From the NCBI GenBank assembly GCA_023437365.1, contig JAEZGK010000038.1, positions 1 to 64,000 of the forward strand: DNA of 64,000 nucleotides, given 5' to 3'. Positions within the stretch are counted from its first letter, which is position 1. Every line of letters begins with the position of its first letter. The notes under the pieces were generated by a model. It was not told where the DNA came from. It was given only the letters and a program-made list of their open reading frames with translations, and did not search any database. This DNA is from Bacillota bacterium (lineage in GTDB: Bacteria; Bacillota; Clostridia; Lachnospirales; Lachnospiraceae). Below are positions 33,611 through 42,739 of this stretch, one piece after another. A program made the position numbers and the translations under genes.

Positions 33611-35315
33611 TACGACCTCCTGTTCTTTCTCCAAACCTGATCGGAAGAATAATCTTTAGCGTTGTTCCTTTTTCCAGCTCGCTCGTAATATGTATACCGT
33701 ATTCATTACCATATTTTAATTGCAATCGTCTGTTGATATTATATAATCCGGTATGGCTGCTTCTGTTGACGCTGCCGCTTAGTACTCGTTGCATTTCCTT
33801 TAATATCCCCGGTGTCATTCCGGCGCCGTCATCCGAGCATATCATTACTAATTTGTCCTCTTCCTTATATCCGCTGATATCCACTACCAGGTGCTCATGC
33901 CCTACGAAGCCATATTTAATCGAATTCTCAATCATTGGCTGAATCAGAAGTTTTGGTATGATGCATTCCTCAATCTCAGGTGAGATATCTATCGTATATC
34001 GAAAACGCTGATTAAAGCGAAATTTTAATATGCTCATGTAATTTTCAGTATAAGCAATATCTTCATTAACAGTCACTTCCTCCTGAGTATTGCTGATACT
34101 ATAACGTAGTAATGTTGACAGATTTAGAACCATCTTGCTTGCTATGTCCGGCTCCATTTTACACATGAAACGGATATTATCCAAAGTATTGAATAAAAAG
34201 TGAGGATTAAATTGAGATTCCAACTGCTTTGTCTGAGATGAGATCACCAATTTTCCCATTTCCTTATTTCGCTCAATCTGGTCCTTAAGGCTGTCCAACA
34301 TTTGATTATACGCATCTGCTATTGTTTCGAATTCATCACTGCTGGTAATATGAATATGTGCATCCAGATCTCCCTCTTTTGCTTTTTCAAAGGTATCAAT
34401 AATTGTATATAAATCCTTTGTTTTTTTAGCTGCCACACTCTTGGAACTGATGAATACAAATAAAATCATCATGGAAAAAACAAACAATAATACAATAACG
34501 ATATATTTGATCATTGTCAGCTGATTACGCAGAGGCAAAATCGAGTAAATCATAATCTGATCATTGAGGATACCGCTTTTTGAAATAAAGAATTCTCCTG
34601 TTTCGTTTTGTATATGGGCTTTTGCTTTTTCAATCTTCAAATCAAAGCGTTCCAAGGAATCAAAAAATTGAAAGTTATTCGTGACAAATACCCATCCGTT
34701 CCCATCTGTGACCACAGTCTGAGAGTCCTGCTTAGCTATATCAATTAAAAATTGACTGCTTTCTATTACAAATACGATATAGCCACTGAGCTCACCCTCG
34801 GCAAGCATTGCTTTGCCGATGACCATTTGCATATCCTCATCACCCGGTGACTTCATCAGCTTTATTACTATTTTATTTGGGCTTTGCTTCATAGTCCGGA
34901 AAATGCCCCAGCCGTCGGCATATTTGCCGCTCAGATATACAGGAATGCTTTTACTACCGGATATGATCGCGTTGATACCTCGGTCAAAAACATAAATATT
35001 AGCTTTTTTATCAATCGCGTTAGAAACCTCGTAGATGCGCTCAAAAATTTCAACCCGCTGATCAGCATTAAAATTGCCATCCAAGAATTTCTGCCAATCA
35101 AGCAAATTAATCACATTCACATAAGAGTTTACTGTTTCGTCAATGACACCTGTAATTGAATTGTTTTCCTTGATTGTTGCATTCTCCGTAGAAAATCTCC
35201 ATATTCCCAAGAAGATCAGTAAGCAAACCATGGTTATAAGTACAACCGGGATGATTGAATAAAGCAAAAGCATTTTACGGATTCCTTCTTTGTAATAACT
35301 ATGCTTCTTTTTCAT
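33603..35315 (-). CDS. YesM-type sensor histidine kinase
   Basis: 570-residue membrane kinase. Two membrane segments (about residues 15-40 and 266-291) flank a sensor domain of some 225 residues of the dCACHE-like type. HAMP follows, then phospho-acceptor H372 in SQFNPHFLFNTL and an ATPase domain with QPMIENSIKYG, DDGAGMTPG and GLYNINRRLQLKYG. The ATG at 35315 has GGAGGG upstream. It overlaps the regulator gene and begins 22 bases after the permease stop. The sensor has no recognisable sugar-binding motif; the ligand is probably the transported solute. Confidence 0.92.
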   Translation of the reverse strand: MKKKHSYYKEGIRKMLLLYSIIPVVLITMVCLLIFLGIWRFSTENATIKENNSITGVIDETVNSYVNVINLLDWQKFLDGNFNADQRVEIFERIYEVSNAIDKKANIYVFDRGINAIISGSKSIPVYLSGKYADGWGIFRTMKQSPNKIVIKLMKSPGDEDMQMVIGKAMLAEGELSGYIVFVIESSQFLIDIAKQDSQTVVTDGNGWVFVTNNFQFFDSLERFDLKIEKAKAHIQNETGEFFISKSGILNDQIMIYSILPLRNQLTMIKYIVIVLLFVFSMMILFVFISSKSVAAKKTKDLYTIIDTFEKAKEGDLDAHIHITSSDEFETIADAYNQMLDSLKDQIERNKEMGKLVISSQTKQLESQFNPHFLFNTLDNIRFMCKMEPDIASKMVLNLSTLLRYSISNTQEEVTVNEDIAYTENYMSILKFRFNQRFRYTIDISPEIEECIIPKLLIQPMIENSIKYGFVGHEHLVVDISGYKEEDKLVMICSDDGAGMTPGILKEMQRVLSGSVNRSSHTGLYNINRRLQLKYGNEYGIHITSELEKGTTLKIILPIRFGERTGGRNA

Positions 35316-35336
35316 ACAATCATCCCTCCGTAACAT

Positions 35337-36995
35337 TTATAAGCTTATCTCCTTTTTACCAGATAACTTAAAGAATAGCAATAGCGATATTACAGTTGTC
35401 AAAGTAAGGATACTTGCCAGCGCAGCCGCGGTACCGTAACTGGAACGGATTACCTCAGTATAAATTGCTACCGACATGGTTCTGGAGTCTCCGGTATACA
35501 AAATGACTGATGCGCTTAATTCGTTGATAATTGTAATCCAACTCAAGATTGCACCTGAAACAACACCCGGCATCATGAGAATTGCAGTTACCTTGAAGAA
35601 GGTCTTAATCGGAGAGTCTCCCAAGCTGATGGCTGCCTCCTCCATGCTCGGACTAATCTGATATAGAATTGCTGCACTGGAGCGTAAGGTATAGGGCAGA
35701 CGACGAACCACAAAGGCAATGATGATGATGACAGCGGTTCCGCTAAGAAGCAAGGGCTTCTTATTAAATGCCAACAGTAAAGTAATACCCAATACGGACC
35801 CTGGAATGATATAAGGGAACATCGTCATAGAGTCGATGATATTTGTTAACCAGCTTCTCTTTCGTGTGGTAATATATGCAATAAACATTGCCATCATAAT
35901 AATAATGATGATTGCGATCAAACCAAATTTATAAGTATTCAGGATGGATTTGCCCAGATTTGCAAAGATGGTTTGATAGCTATCCAGAGAAAAGCCATCG
36001 GTAAACATCGCTCCCTTGGTAGCTTTAAAGGAGGTATAAACAACAGTCAGCTGCGGAATGATGGATAAGAATACCACGATACAGATCGCAACATGCATTA
36101 CAACATTTTTTACACCATGCAGCTTTTTTTCCTGGATGGGACGTAGGGAACTCATCGTAAAGGATTTCTTATTCACTACATATTTCTGCCCTAAGAACAT
36201 AACACCTGTGATTATTACCAGAATAACCGCAAGTGCAGCTGCAAAGTTGGCACTGCCACCTGTTTCGCTGATAAACTCATTATAAATTAATACCGGCATA
36301 ACCGTATAACCTTCACCGATTAACATCGGTGTGCCAAAGTCTGCCAGAGCATTCATAAATACCAGCAGTGAACCCGCTAAGATCGTCGGAGCGATTAAAG
36401 GTATAATTACGGTGGTTATTTTTCGGAAGGGATTACAACCCAAGCTTTCTGCAGCTTCACTTAAGGAGCTGTCAACCTTTTTCAAGGCTCCCTTGGTATA
36501 AATGTAAATATACGGGTACAGCTTCAAGGTAAGAACCAGTAGAATTCCACCAAACCCATATACCGAAGGTGTTTCGATTCCAAATACATTCAGGAAGAAT
36601 TTTGTAACAGCACCGCTTCGGCCGCAAAGGACGATCCAGGAATATGCACCGATAAAAGGCGGGGAAAGCATCGAAATAATTACCAGGATATCCATTAACC
36701 CCTTGAACTTCACCTTATATACAGTAGTAAAGTAAGCCAGCGGGGCACCGATTGCAACAGCTAAAGCAGTCGTGCAGCAGGTAACTAAAAAGCTATGCCA
36801 TAGAGTACGATAGTAATATTTTTTTTCAAAGAATCGAAAAAAATTATCAAAGGTAAACTTCTGGGTATCCGGATCCCGAAAACCGCTGGTGAATAAGGAT
36901 AACAAAGGATATACCAGGAATAAAGCAAATATAATCGCAATAACAAGGGTTACAATCGTCCAAAAATCAAATCTAAAACGTCTTTCCTTATTCAT
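35337..36995 (-). CDS. ABC transporter permease, fused double-domain (FbpB/AfuB type)
   Basis: 552 residues with about 12 membrane segments in two homologous halves. Each half carries an EAA loop: EAAESLGCNPFRKITTVIIP in the first and EAAISLGDSPIKTFFKV in the second. This fused form is typical of the ferric-iron/sugar-phosphate/phosphonate group (FbpB, AfuB, ThiP relatives). AAAGGATG precedes the ATG. It lies 2 bases after the ATPase gene. Annotation as an iron permease would be automatic, but neighbours point to a phosphorylated organic solute. Confidence 0.88.
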   Translation of the reverse strand: MNKERRFRFDFWTIVTLVIAIIFALFLVYPLLSLFTSGFRDPDTQKFTFDNFFRFFEKKYYYRTLWHSFLVTCCTTALAVAIGAPLAYFTTVYKVKFKGLMDILVIISMLSPPFIGAYSWIVLCGRSGAVTKFFLNVFGIETPSVYGFGGILLVLTLKLYPYIYIYTKGALKKVDSSLSEAAESLGCNPFRKITTVIIPLIAPTILAGSLLVFMNALADFGTPMLIGEGYTVMPVLIYNEFISETGGSANFAAALAVILVIITGVMFLGQKYVVNKKSFTMSSLRPIQEKKLHGVKNVVMHVAICIVVFLSIIPQLTVVYTSFKATKGAMFTDGFSLDSYQTIFANLGKSILNTYKFGLIAIIIIIMMAMFIAYITTRKRSWLTNIIDSMTMFPYIIPGSVLGITLLLAFNKKPLLLSGTAVIIIIAFVVRRLPYTLRSSAAILYQISPSMEEAAISLGDSPIKTFFKVTAILMMPGVVSGAILSWITIINELSASVILYTGDSRTMSVAIYTEVIRSSYGTAAALASILTLTTVISLLLFFKLSGKKEISL

Positions 36996-36997
36996 TC

Positions 36998-38107
36998 TTA
37001 TTCACATCCTTTAATTAAACTATGTTTTCCGCAATCCGTAAAAACATTGATCTTAAATGCATTCGGCTTTAATGTCAGCGTATCACCCACCTCAAATATT
37101 TTTGAAGATTGGCCCAAATCCTGAGAATACTCCAACGAAGGCTGATTATCAATTACCATTCCCTGATCAAAATTCAATTCGTAATTTGTATATTTTCCCA
37201 AGAAGGTTCTGTCTTTAATCTTTACCTTAAGACCCTCCTCGGAGAGAATAAACTCTTCAGGCCGTACCGAAATGATTACCTTCGCACCTTCTGTATGGTC
37301 TTGCTTTAAGTCCTGTACATATACCTGATAGCCATTCGCAAATCGAACATAAGCACCCTTGCTGTCTTTATGATATGTACCATGGAACAGATTCGAATGT
37401 CCGATAAAGGTAGAAACAAATACATTATTCGGCCTTGTATAAATTCTCTCCGGTGTATCAATCTGCTGAATCACACCTTCGTTCATAATTGCTATTCGGT
37501 CAGAAATAGCCAGTGCTTCCTCCTGATCATGTGTTACATATACGGTAGTAATTCCAACCTGCTTCTGTACCTCACGAATGGCGCTTCTCATCTCAATCCT
37601 AAGCTTCGCATCAAGATTGGAAAGGGGCTCGTCCATCAACAGTACGCTGGGGTGAATGACAATCGCTCTTGCTAAGGCAACTCTTTGCTGCTGCCCGCCT
37701 GACAACCTTTCCGGAAGACGATCCTGATAGTCACTGATTTTCACAACCTCAAGAATATCATCTACTTTTTTCTTCATTTCAACCTTTTTGATTTTTCGGA
37801 TCTTCAAACCATATTCAACATTCTGTCTTACTGTTAAATGTGGGAAAATTGCATAATTTTGAAATACCATACCGATATTTCTCTTATGAGCTGATATATG
37901 ATTGATTACTTTATCATCAAAGCTGATGGTTCCTCCTTCGATACTGTTAAAACCGGCAATCATTCGAAGTAAGGTGGTCTTTCCGCAGCCGGAGGGACCT
38001 AATAAGGTAAAGAATTCTCCATTGTTAATATGTACCGACAGGTCAGGTATAATGGTTACATCACCATATTTCTTTACTACATTTTCTATTTTAATTGAAT
38101 TACTCAT
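36998..38107 (-). CDS. ABC transporter ATP-binding protein (FbpC/PotA type)
   Basis: 369-residue ATPase with Walker A GPSGCGKTT (about 38-46), signature LSGGQQQR, Walker B VLLMDEP and H-loop YVTHDQEEA. A C-terminal TOBE-like regulatory region (about 235-360) is typical of importer ATPases with a regulatory domain. AAGGAG precedes the ATG. It lies between the solute-binding protein and the double permease, so this block, unlike the CUT1 block, has its own energy subunit. Confidence 0.92.
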   Translation of the reverse strand: MSNSIKIENVVKKYGDVTIIPDLSVHINNGEFFTLLGPSGCGKTTLLRMIAGFNSIEGGTISFDDKVINHISAHKRNIGMVFQNYAIFPHLTVRQNVEYGLKIRKIKKVEMKKKVDDILEVVKISDYQDRLPERLSGGQQQRVALARAIVIHPSVLLMDEPLSNLDAKLRIEMRSAIREVQKQVGITTVYVTHDQEEALAISDRIAIMNEGVIQQIDTPERIYTRPNNVFVSTFIGHSNLFHGTYHKDSKGAYVRFANGYQVYVQDLKQDHTEGAKVIISVRPEEFILSEEGLKVKIKDRTFLGKYTNYELNFDQGMVIDNQPSLEYSQDLGQSSKIFEVGDTLTLKPNAFKINVFTDCGKHSLIKGCE

Positions 38108-38147
38108 ATCATTTCTCCTTTTTGCATCTAGGGGATTATTTTAAAGT

Positions 38148-38176
38148 ACAAGCTCACAAACTGGTTGTGAGCTTGT
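38148..38176 (-). terminator. Attenuator-like hairpin inside the importer operon
   Basis: Perfect 12-bp stem (ACAAGCTCACAA) with a 5-base loop but only a weak T tract. It stands between the solute-binding protein and ATPase genes, where such hairpins commonly lower downstream expression or protect the upstream mRNA. Confidence 0.6.
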
Positions 38177-38206
38177 CTCTAAAACTTCTAGCTGTTCATT
38201 CAGCTT

Positions 38207-39307
38207 TTAGTAGCTGGTGAAAATATCATTAAATTTCTCTAACCATGCTTCCTTCTGTTCAACTACCAATTGCTCATCATCAAAAATAATATTCATTTGA
38301 TCCTTCGGTAATAAATAGCTCGGAGCGGGAACGTCCGTTCTTACAGAACGACGATTTAACTGCTCAACAATAATTGTCTGTGCGTCTTTCCCTGTGATGA
38401 AGTCAATGAAAAGCTTAGCATTGTCCATGTTTTTTGCATTTTTGATTATGTATACACCATCGGGTTTGGAGATAACGCCTTCTTTCATGTATACAACCTT
38501 AACAGGCGCTCCGTCAGCTACATACTTCGCTGCACCCTCTTCAAAGGTAAGACCTACTACGTATTCACCGTCAGCCACACCTTTATAAACAGCGGAAGAG
38601 CCACTTAATAACTTACCATCCAGGTTTTCGCATAATTTGCCGACATAATCCCAACCGGCTTCCGGGTCACCTTTGCCCATAGCATAAAGCATATTAATCA
38701 AATGCTCATAGGAGGAAGAGGATTTGGAAGGATCACAATGTGCAATCTTTCCCTTTAATTCAGGATTAAGCAGATCTTCATATCCGTTCACCTCGATATC
38801 ACCGATCAGGTCAGTATTTACCATAATTACACTGGGAATGTCAGTAAATCTTGTAAGAGGACCCTCTACATTCTTCATACTTTCTTGAACGAACTCTTCA
38901 TTCACAGACTGATAGCTCTCAAACAGATTCATCTGAGGCTTCATTGTGGAAAGAGAACCTCCCCAGAAAATATCACCGAGCGGATTGGCCTGCTCAGATT
39001 CTACTCTCTTTAAAAGCTCACCGGTTCCGGCAGCAATTACCTCAACCTTAATACCGGTCTGTGATTCGAATTCACTCACCAAGGGATTAATGAATTCCAA
39101 AGGATGAGGACAATAAATAACCAAATCTCCACTGGTTTTTGCAGCTTCAGTCGGCTTTGCTGCCTCTGTTACAGCCTCGTTCTTAGTCTCACCTGTTGTT
39201 GAGCTTCCTGCTGTTTCAGAGCTTGTAGTTTCTTTTTCGGTTTTTCCGCAAGCAGCCATGGATAAAACCATACATAGTACCAAACAAATTGATATAAATT
39301 TTTTCAT
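38207..39307 (-). CDS. ABC transporter solute-binding lipoprotein (FbpA/AfuA-like)
   Basis: 366-residue lipoprotein with a lipobox ending at C20 (SMAAC) and a Thr/Ser/Glu-rich linker to about residue 58. The solute-binding fold begins DLVIYCPHPLEF, and LGDIFWGGS is a typical early motif. Ferric-binding FbpA proteins hold iron with a pair of adjacent tyrosines; no YY pair is present anywhere here. Ser-rich SKSSSSYEH and SGSSAVYKG loops could instead hold a phosphate group. It is the first gene of a block with ATPase, double permease, kinase, regulator and phosphatase. Cargo is inferred, not shown. Confidence 0.85.
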   Translation of the reverse strand: MKKFISICLVLCMVLSMAACGKTEKETTSSETAGSSTTGETKNEAVTEAAKPTEAAKTSGDLVIYCPHPLEFINPLVSEFESQTGIKVEVIAAGTGELLKRVESEQANPLGDIFWGGSLSTMKPQMNLFESYQSVNEEFVQESMKNVEGPLTRFTDIPSVIMVNTDLIGDIEVNGYEDLLNPELKGKIAHCDPSKSSSSYEHLINMLYAMGKGDPEAGWDYVGKLCENLDGKLLSGSSAVYKGVADGEYVVGLTFEEGAAKYVADGAPVKVVYMKEGVISKPDGVYIIKNAKNMDNAKLFIDFITGKDAQTIIVEQLNRRSVRTDVPAPSYLLPKDQMNIIFDDEQLVVEQKEAWLEKFNDIFTSY

Positions 39308-39399
39308 GTTTTAATCCCCTTTTCTTTATTTTGTTTGTAGTATCATTTTATCCTGTTTTTTCTTTACAAAAAACCTAGTTTTCAGTTAAAATGTCTGAT

Positions 39400-39434
39400 A
39401 AAATGAACTAATTTAAGTTTTTGTTGTTCATTTT
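39400..39434 (-). promoter_or_regulatory. Inverted repeat upstream of the FbpA/AfuA-like gene
   Basis: AAAATGAAC at 39400-39408 and its perfect complement at 39426-39434 are separated by 17 bases, about 100 bases before the start codon. It is a plausible binding site for the YesN-type regulator. The promoter itself is not clear. Confidence 0.4.
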
Positions 39435-39477
39435 AACATATTTTCCTAGGATAAGGGCAGTCGGTTAGCGTATGAAT

Positions 39478-39527
39478 AAAAACAAATGGGCTGCTGCAAT
39501 TGCTTGCAGTAGCCCATTTGTTTTTAT
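39478..39527 (-). terminator. Terminator after the FtsX-type permease gene
   Basis: AAAACAAATGGGCT pairs with its complement, with a further CTGCA/TGCAG block, and is followed by TTTTTAT. The stem is A/T-flanked on both sides, so it can work in either direction. It overlaps the permease stop codon. Confidence 0.85.
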
Positions 39528-41899
39528 TCTACGATTAATTCCTTTGTATCAACACGCTTAATTTTGCCTGCGATTAAGTAGGCAAATAGAAAAAAGCATA
39601 GAGAGATCAGTATAAAAGGAACAATCATCGTGGTTACGGAGGTATCTGTGATATAACTTGTGATTCCCACATTATTAAGCAAAATACTCATCAACCAATC
39701 ACTCCATAGTATATTAGCAAGGATGCCCAGCATGCATCCGAGCATTGCAATGATCAGAAATCGAAAAGAAAATTGCAGTCTAAGATCTGTGGAGGTAAAG
39801 CCAAATGCCTTGTATATGCCAAAACTCTGCTTTTCCTTTAAAAACACCCTATCACAAACCAATAATACAACCACCAAGGCAAACAGAATGGAAACAGCAT
39901 AGATGATGTAAGTGGTCATATTGATCGTCAGTACAATAACATCATAATAAGAATTTGAGCTATGGCTATCAACCACATCAATCGATGTCCCATACTGATC
40001 CTTCAGTAATGGAAGGACCTTGTCGACCTGACTTGAATCAGAAAGCTGGTAATAGGTTACATTATGGATAAAGTCCGAGTCCAACCTCATAATCGCATCC
40101 AATGACATTCCGCAGGTCATACCTGCATTTTCAACGCTTTGGAAAGTACCGCTTATGATATATTCTGAGGTTATATTTTGATAAGTTACCTGTACTTTAT
40201 CTCCTATGGTTTTTCCTAAGCTATCGGCAGTTAATTCGGTAACAATGATTTCGTTCTCATACAAAGGAGCTCTTCCCTTTAGAATACTTTTAAAAAGCAT
40301 CGGATCGCTAAGAATCTGAGCACAATATTCCTCCTCATCAATCAAAAGAAATTCACTTTCTTTTTGGAAGCTGTAATCAATGCCTGTAATGGCTTGAATA
40401 CTATGCTCTATCTCCTCCCTTCTCTCCTCTGACCCGGAATAATCAATCGAGATATCATAGGGAATATTTCCGAAGGTTTCTTTGATGGTTTTTTCATCAG
40501 AAATAGAATTTAGCGTGGTTACCATAATCATAAAAAATACCAGGATTGCCACGATGATCGCCGAACTGATATATTGCCTTAAATTCGAGGTTAGTTGCCT
40601 GAGTGCCAGCTTAAAATGAAGGAAGCTTTTACTGATCGGAACCGTCAATCTACTTGTGTAGAATGAACTGTCTCTACCTCCTGATATAGCACAAATCGGG
40701 GAAATCTCCGCGATCCTTTTTGTTTTTATAAATACGGAGGCACATCCGATCGCCACGATCAGGATGAGAAGTGCTCCGCAGAGCAGCATTGATATTTTGG
40801 TAGAGGCAAGAAGGCCTGTTACCGGAACATACAGTTGATTCAATAAGCGAATACACGGTATGCATAATATAAGTCCCAGTATGACACCGATGAATTCCGC
40901 TGCGAAATACTGATATAGGAATACCTTTCTTAACATTCCCTTGGTAAAGCCCTGGGTCTTTAACACCCCCAGATTTACATAATCCATTTCAATTCCCGAG
41001 CTGATATTATGCCCCATAACAATCAAGGTAATGATAAATAATAATATAATAAAGGCGTAGAGAATTCCGCTGATGAATTGAATAAATATGAGTGTATAGG
41101 ATTTTGACTGATCTTTACTCAAGGTAGCGAAACCATAACGAATGAGATCCGTTTCTGAATTGATCCTACTTTTGAGCTCACTGGCCTTTAATTTACTGGT
41201 GGATTTTTGAACGATATTCACAAGTTTACAACCGGATATATAGCCTCTGCTATTCTCAATTTCTTCTCTTGTGGTAGCTCTAGCAGGATACAGCTGTTTG
41301 AAATCCTCCTTGGAAATAAAGATCAGCTTCACCGTAATCATTTGAGCACCTACAAAGGGCTCTTCAAGGAAGCCCTTGATACGAAAGCTTACCGATTGGT
41401 CTGCCATTGGAATAGTGATACTATCCCCAAGCTTACAGTCATAAAGACTCTGAAAACAGATCGGGACATAGACCTCTCCCCTCTGCAAAGCTTCGGGAGA
41501 CTTTACAAAGGACATCTTATTTTTTGCATATACTCCATAACTACGCTTCTCAGGTTCATACGCCACCAATAATGTACTATACTCCTGCTTGTTTCCGTTT
41601 ATGACGGCTTCCGAGGTAAGCGTCTGGATTAACTCCACGGATGCCACCTCCGAATTTTGCTTTACCTTTGAAATCATATCCTCAGAAAATACCAAATCAC
41701 TGATAAATACTACTAAATCCCCAACCCCCACCAAATCCATGGCTTCTCCGGAACGGTTTCTTATGTTATGATTAACGCTTACGACTGTTGTAAGAGTAGC
41801 TGAGATGATAAGCATTAAAATAATCACACTGAAAAATCCACTCTTTCTATGATGTATATTTGCTCTGATTAACGTAATGATTTCCTGATGTATTCTCAT
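39524..41899 (-). CDS. FtsX-family ABC transporter permease
   Basis: 791 residues from the ATG at 41899, which has AAGGGGG upstream. An N-terminal membrane segment (about 20-42) is followed by a large extracellular domain (about 45-260) and three membrane segments. A second such unit and the final three segments follow, the duplicated FtsX/MacB_PCD layout. Such pairs export lipoproteins, lipids or antimicrobial peptides, or relay signals. The ATPase gene ends 10 bases upstream, and a two-component system precedes both. BceB-type permeases are shorter and have a single outer domain, so this is not a standard Bce module. Confidence 0.88.
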   Translation of the reverse strand: MRIHQEIITLIRANIHHRKSGFFSVIILMLIISATLTTVVSVNHNIRNRSGEAMDLVGVGDLVVFISDLVFSEDMISKVKQNSEVASVELIQTLTSEAVINGNKQEYSTLLVAYEPEKRSYGVYAKNKMSFVKSPEALQRGEVYVPICFQSLYDCKLGDSITIPMADQSVSFRIKGFLEEPFVGAQMITVKLIFISKEDFKQLYPARATTREEIENSRGYISGCKLVNIVQKSTSKLKASELKSRINSETDLIRYGFATLSKDQSKSYTLIFIQFISGILYAFIILLFIITLIVMGHNISSGIEMDYVNLGVLKTQGFTKGMLRKVFLYQYFAAEFIGVILGLILCIPCIRLLNQLYVPVTGLLASTKISMLLCGALLILIVAIGCASVFIKTKRIAEISPICAISGGRDSSFYTSRLTVPISKSFLHFKLALRQLTSNLRQYISSAIIVAILVFFMIMVTTLNSISDEKTIKETFGNIPYDISIDYSGSEERREEIEHSIQAITGIDYSFQKESEFLLIDEEEYCAQILSDPMLFKSILKGRAPLYENEIIVTELTADSLGKTIGDKVQVTYQNITSEYIISGTFQSVENAGMTCGMSLDAIMRLDSDFIHNVTYYQLSDSSQVDKVLPLLKDQYGTSIDVVDSHSSNSYYDVIVLTINMTTYIIYAVSILFALVVVLLVCDRVFLKEKQSFGIYKAFGFTSTDLRLQFSFRFLIIAMLGCMLGILANILWSDWLMSILLNNVGITSYITDTSVTTMIVPFILISLCFFLFAYLIAGKIKRVDTKELIVE

Positions 41900-41909
41900 A
41901 GGTACCCCC

Positions 41910-42671
41910 TTACCATGACATGGAGGTAAGCCAGGCATTGATCTGCGCTTCCCGGCTCTTTACTTCTTCAGCCGCAAAAGGTCTCAGCTTCAGTTCACCA
42001 ATGATTTTACCGTCCTCTAAGTATAGGACACGGTCAGCACGAATGGCAGCATGAATATCATGCGTCACCATAAGAATACTCTGCCCATCTTGATTAAGCT
42101 GGGTCAGCAAATCGAGGACAATGTTTGAATTTTTTCTATTCAGGGCACCTGTAGGTTCATCTGCAAACAATAGCTTGGGTTCACTGATGATTGCTCTTGC
42201 TATCGCCGCCCTCTGCTGTTCTCCACCGGATACCTGACTGGGAAGATGCTTCGCTACCTCTTTTAGGCACATCAACTCAAGTAAAAAGTCGGTTCGCTCA
42301 TTGACCTGTGCTGTCTTTTTGGATTTATTTAAATAGCCTGGGACAGCAATATTTTCAAAGATCGTTAAGTTGCTGACTAGATGCATCTGCTGAAATACGA
42401 ACCCAAATTCCCCTCTTCGAAGATAAGCCAGCTGCTTCTCCTTATACTCTGAGATGCAGTTACCCTGATATAATACTTTTCCGGCGGTAATACTATCCAT
42501 ACCACTCAAACAGTACAATAGTGTTGATTTTCCTGAGCCGGAGGCCCCCATAACGACAGTAAAATCTTTCTCATAGATTTCAATATTCACATTGCTTAGG
42601 ACATGATTTTGGTCGCCATTATTCGCAAAACTCTTACATAGATCTTTTGCTGACAGGATAGTTTCTTTCAT
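41910..42671 (-). CDS. ABC transporter ATP-binding protein (MacB/LolD type)
   Basis: 253-residue ATPase with Walker A GASGSGKST, signature VSGGEQQR, Walker B LLFADEPTGALN and the H-loop MVTHD. The DEPTGALN form is characteristic of the LolD/MacB/FtsE group that pairs with FtsX permeases. AAAGG precedes the ATG. It is paired with the downstream permease and follows the histidine kinase by 68 bases. Confidence 0.93.
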   Translation of the reverse strand: MKETILSAKDLCKSFANNGDQNHVLSNVNIEIYEKDFTVVMGASGSGKSTLLYCLSGMDSITAGKVLYQGNCISEYKEKQLAYLRRGEFGFVFQQMHLVSNLTIFENIAVPGYLNKSKKTAQVNERTDFLLELMCLKEVAKHLPSQVSGGEQQRAAIARAIISEPKLLFADEPTGALNRKNSNIVLDLLTQLNQDGQSILMVTHDIHAAIRADRVLYLEDGKIIGELKLRPFAAEEVKSREAQINAWLTSMSW

Positions 42672-42739
42672 ATAAATTTAACCTTTCTTATCTTTTTCTA
42701 TTAATCTACCAGAAAAGTTATTAAGAAATCTTTAAGACA

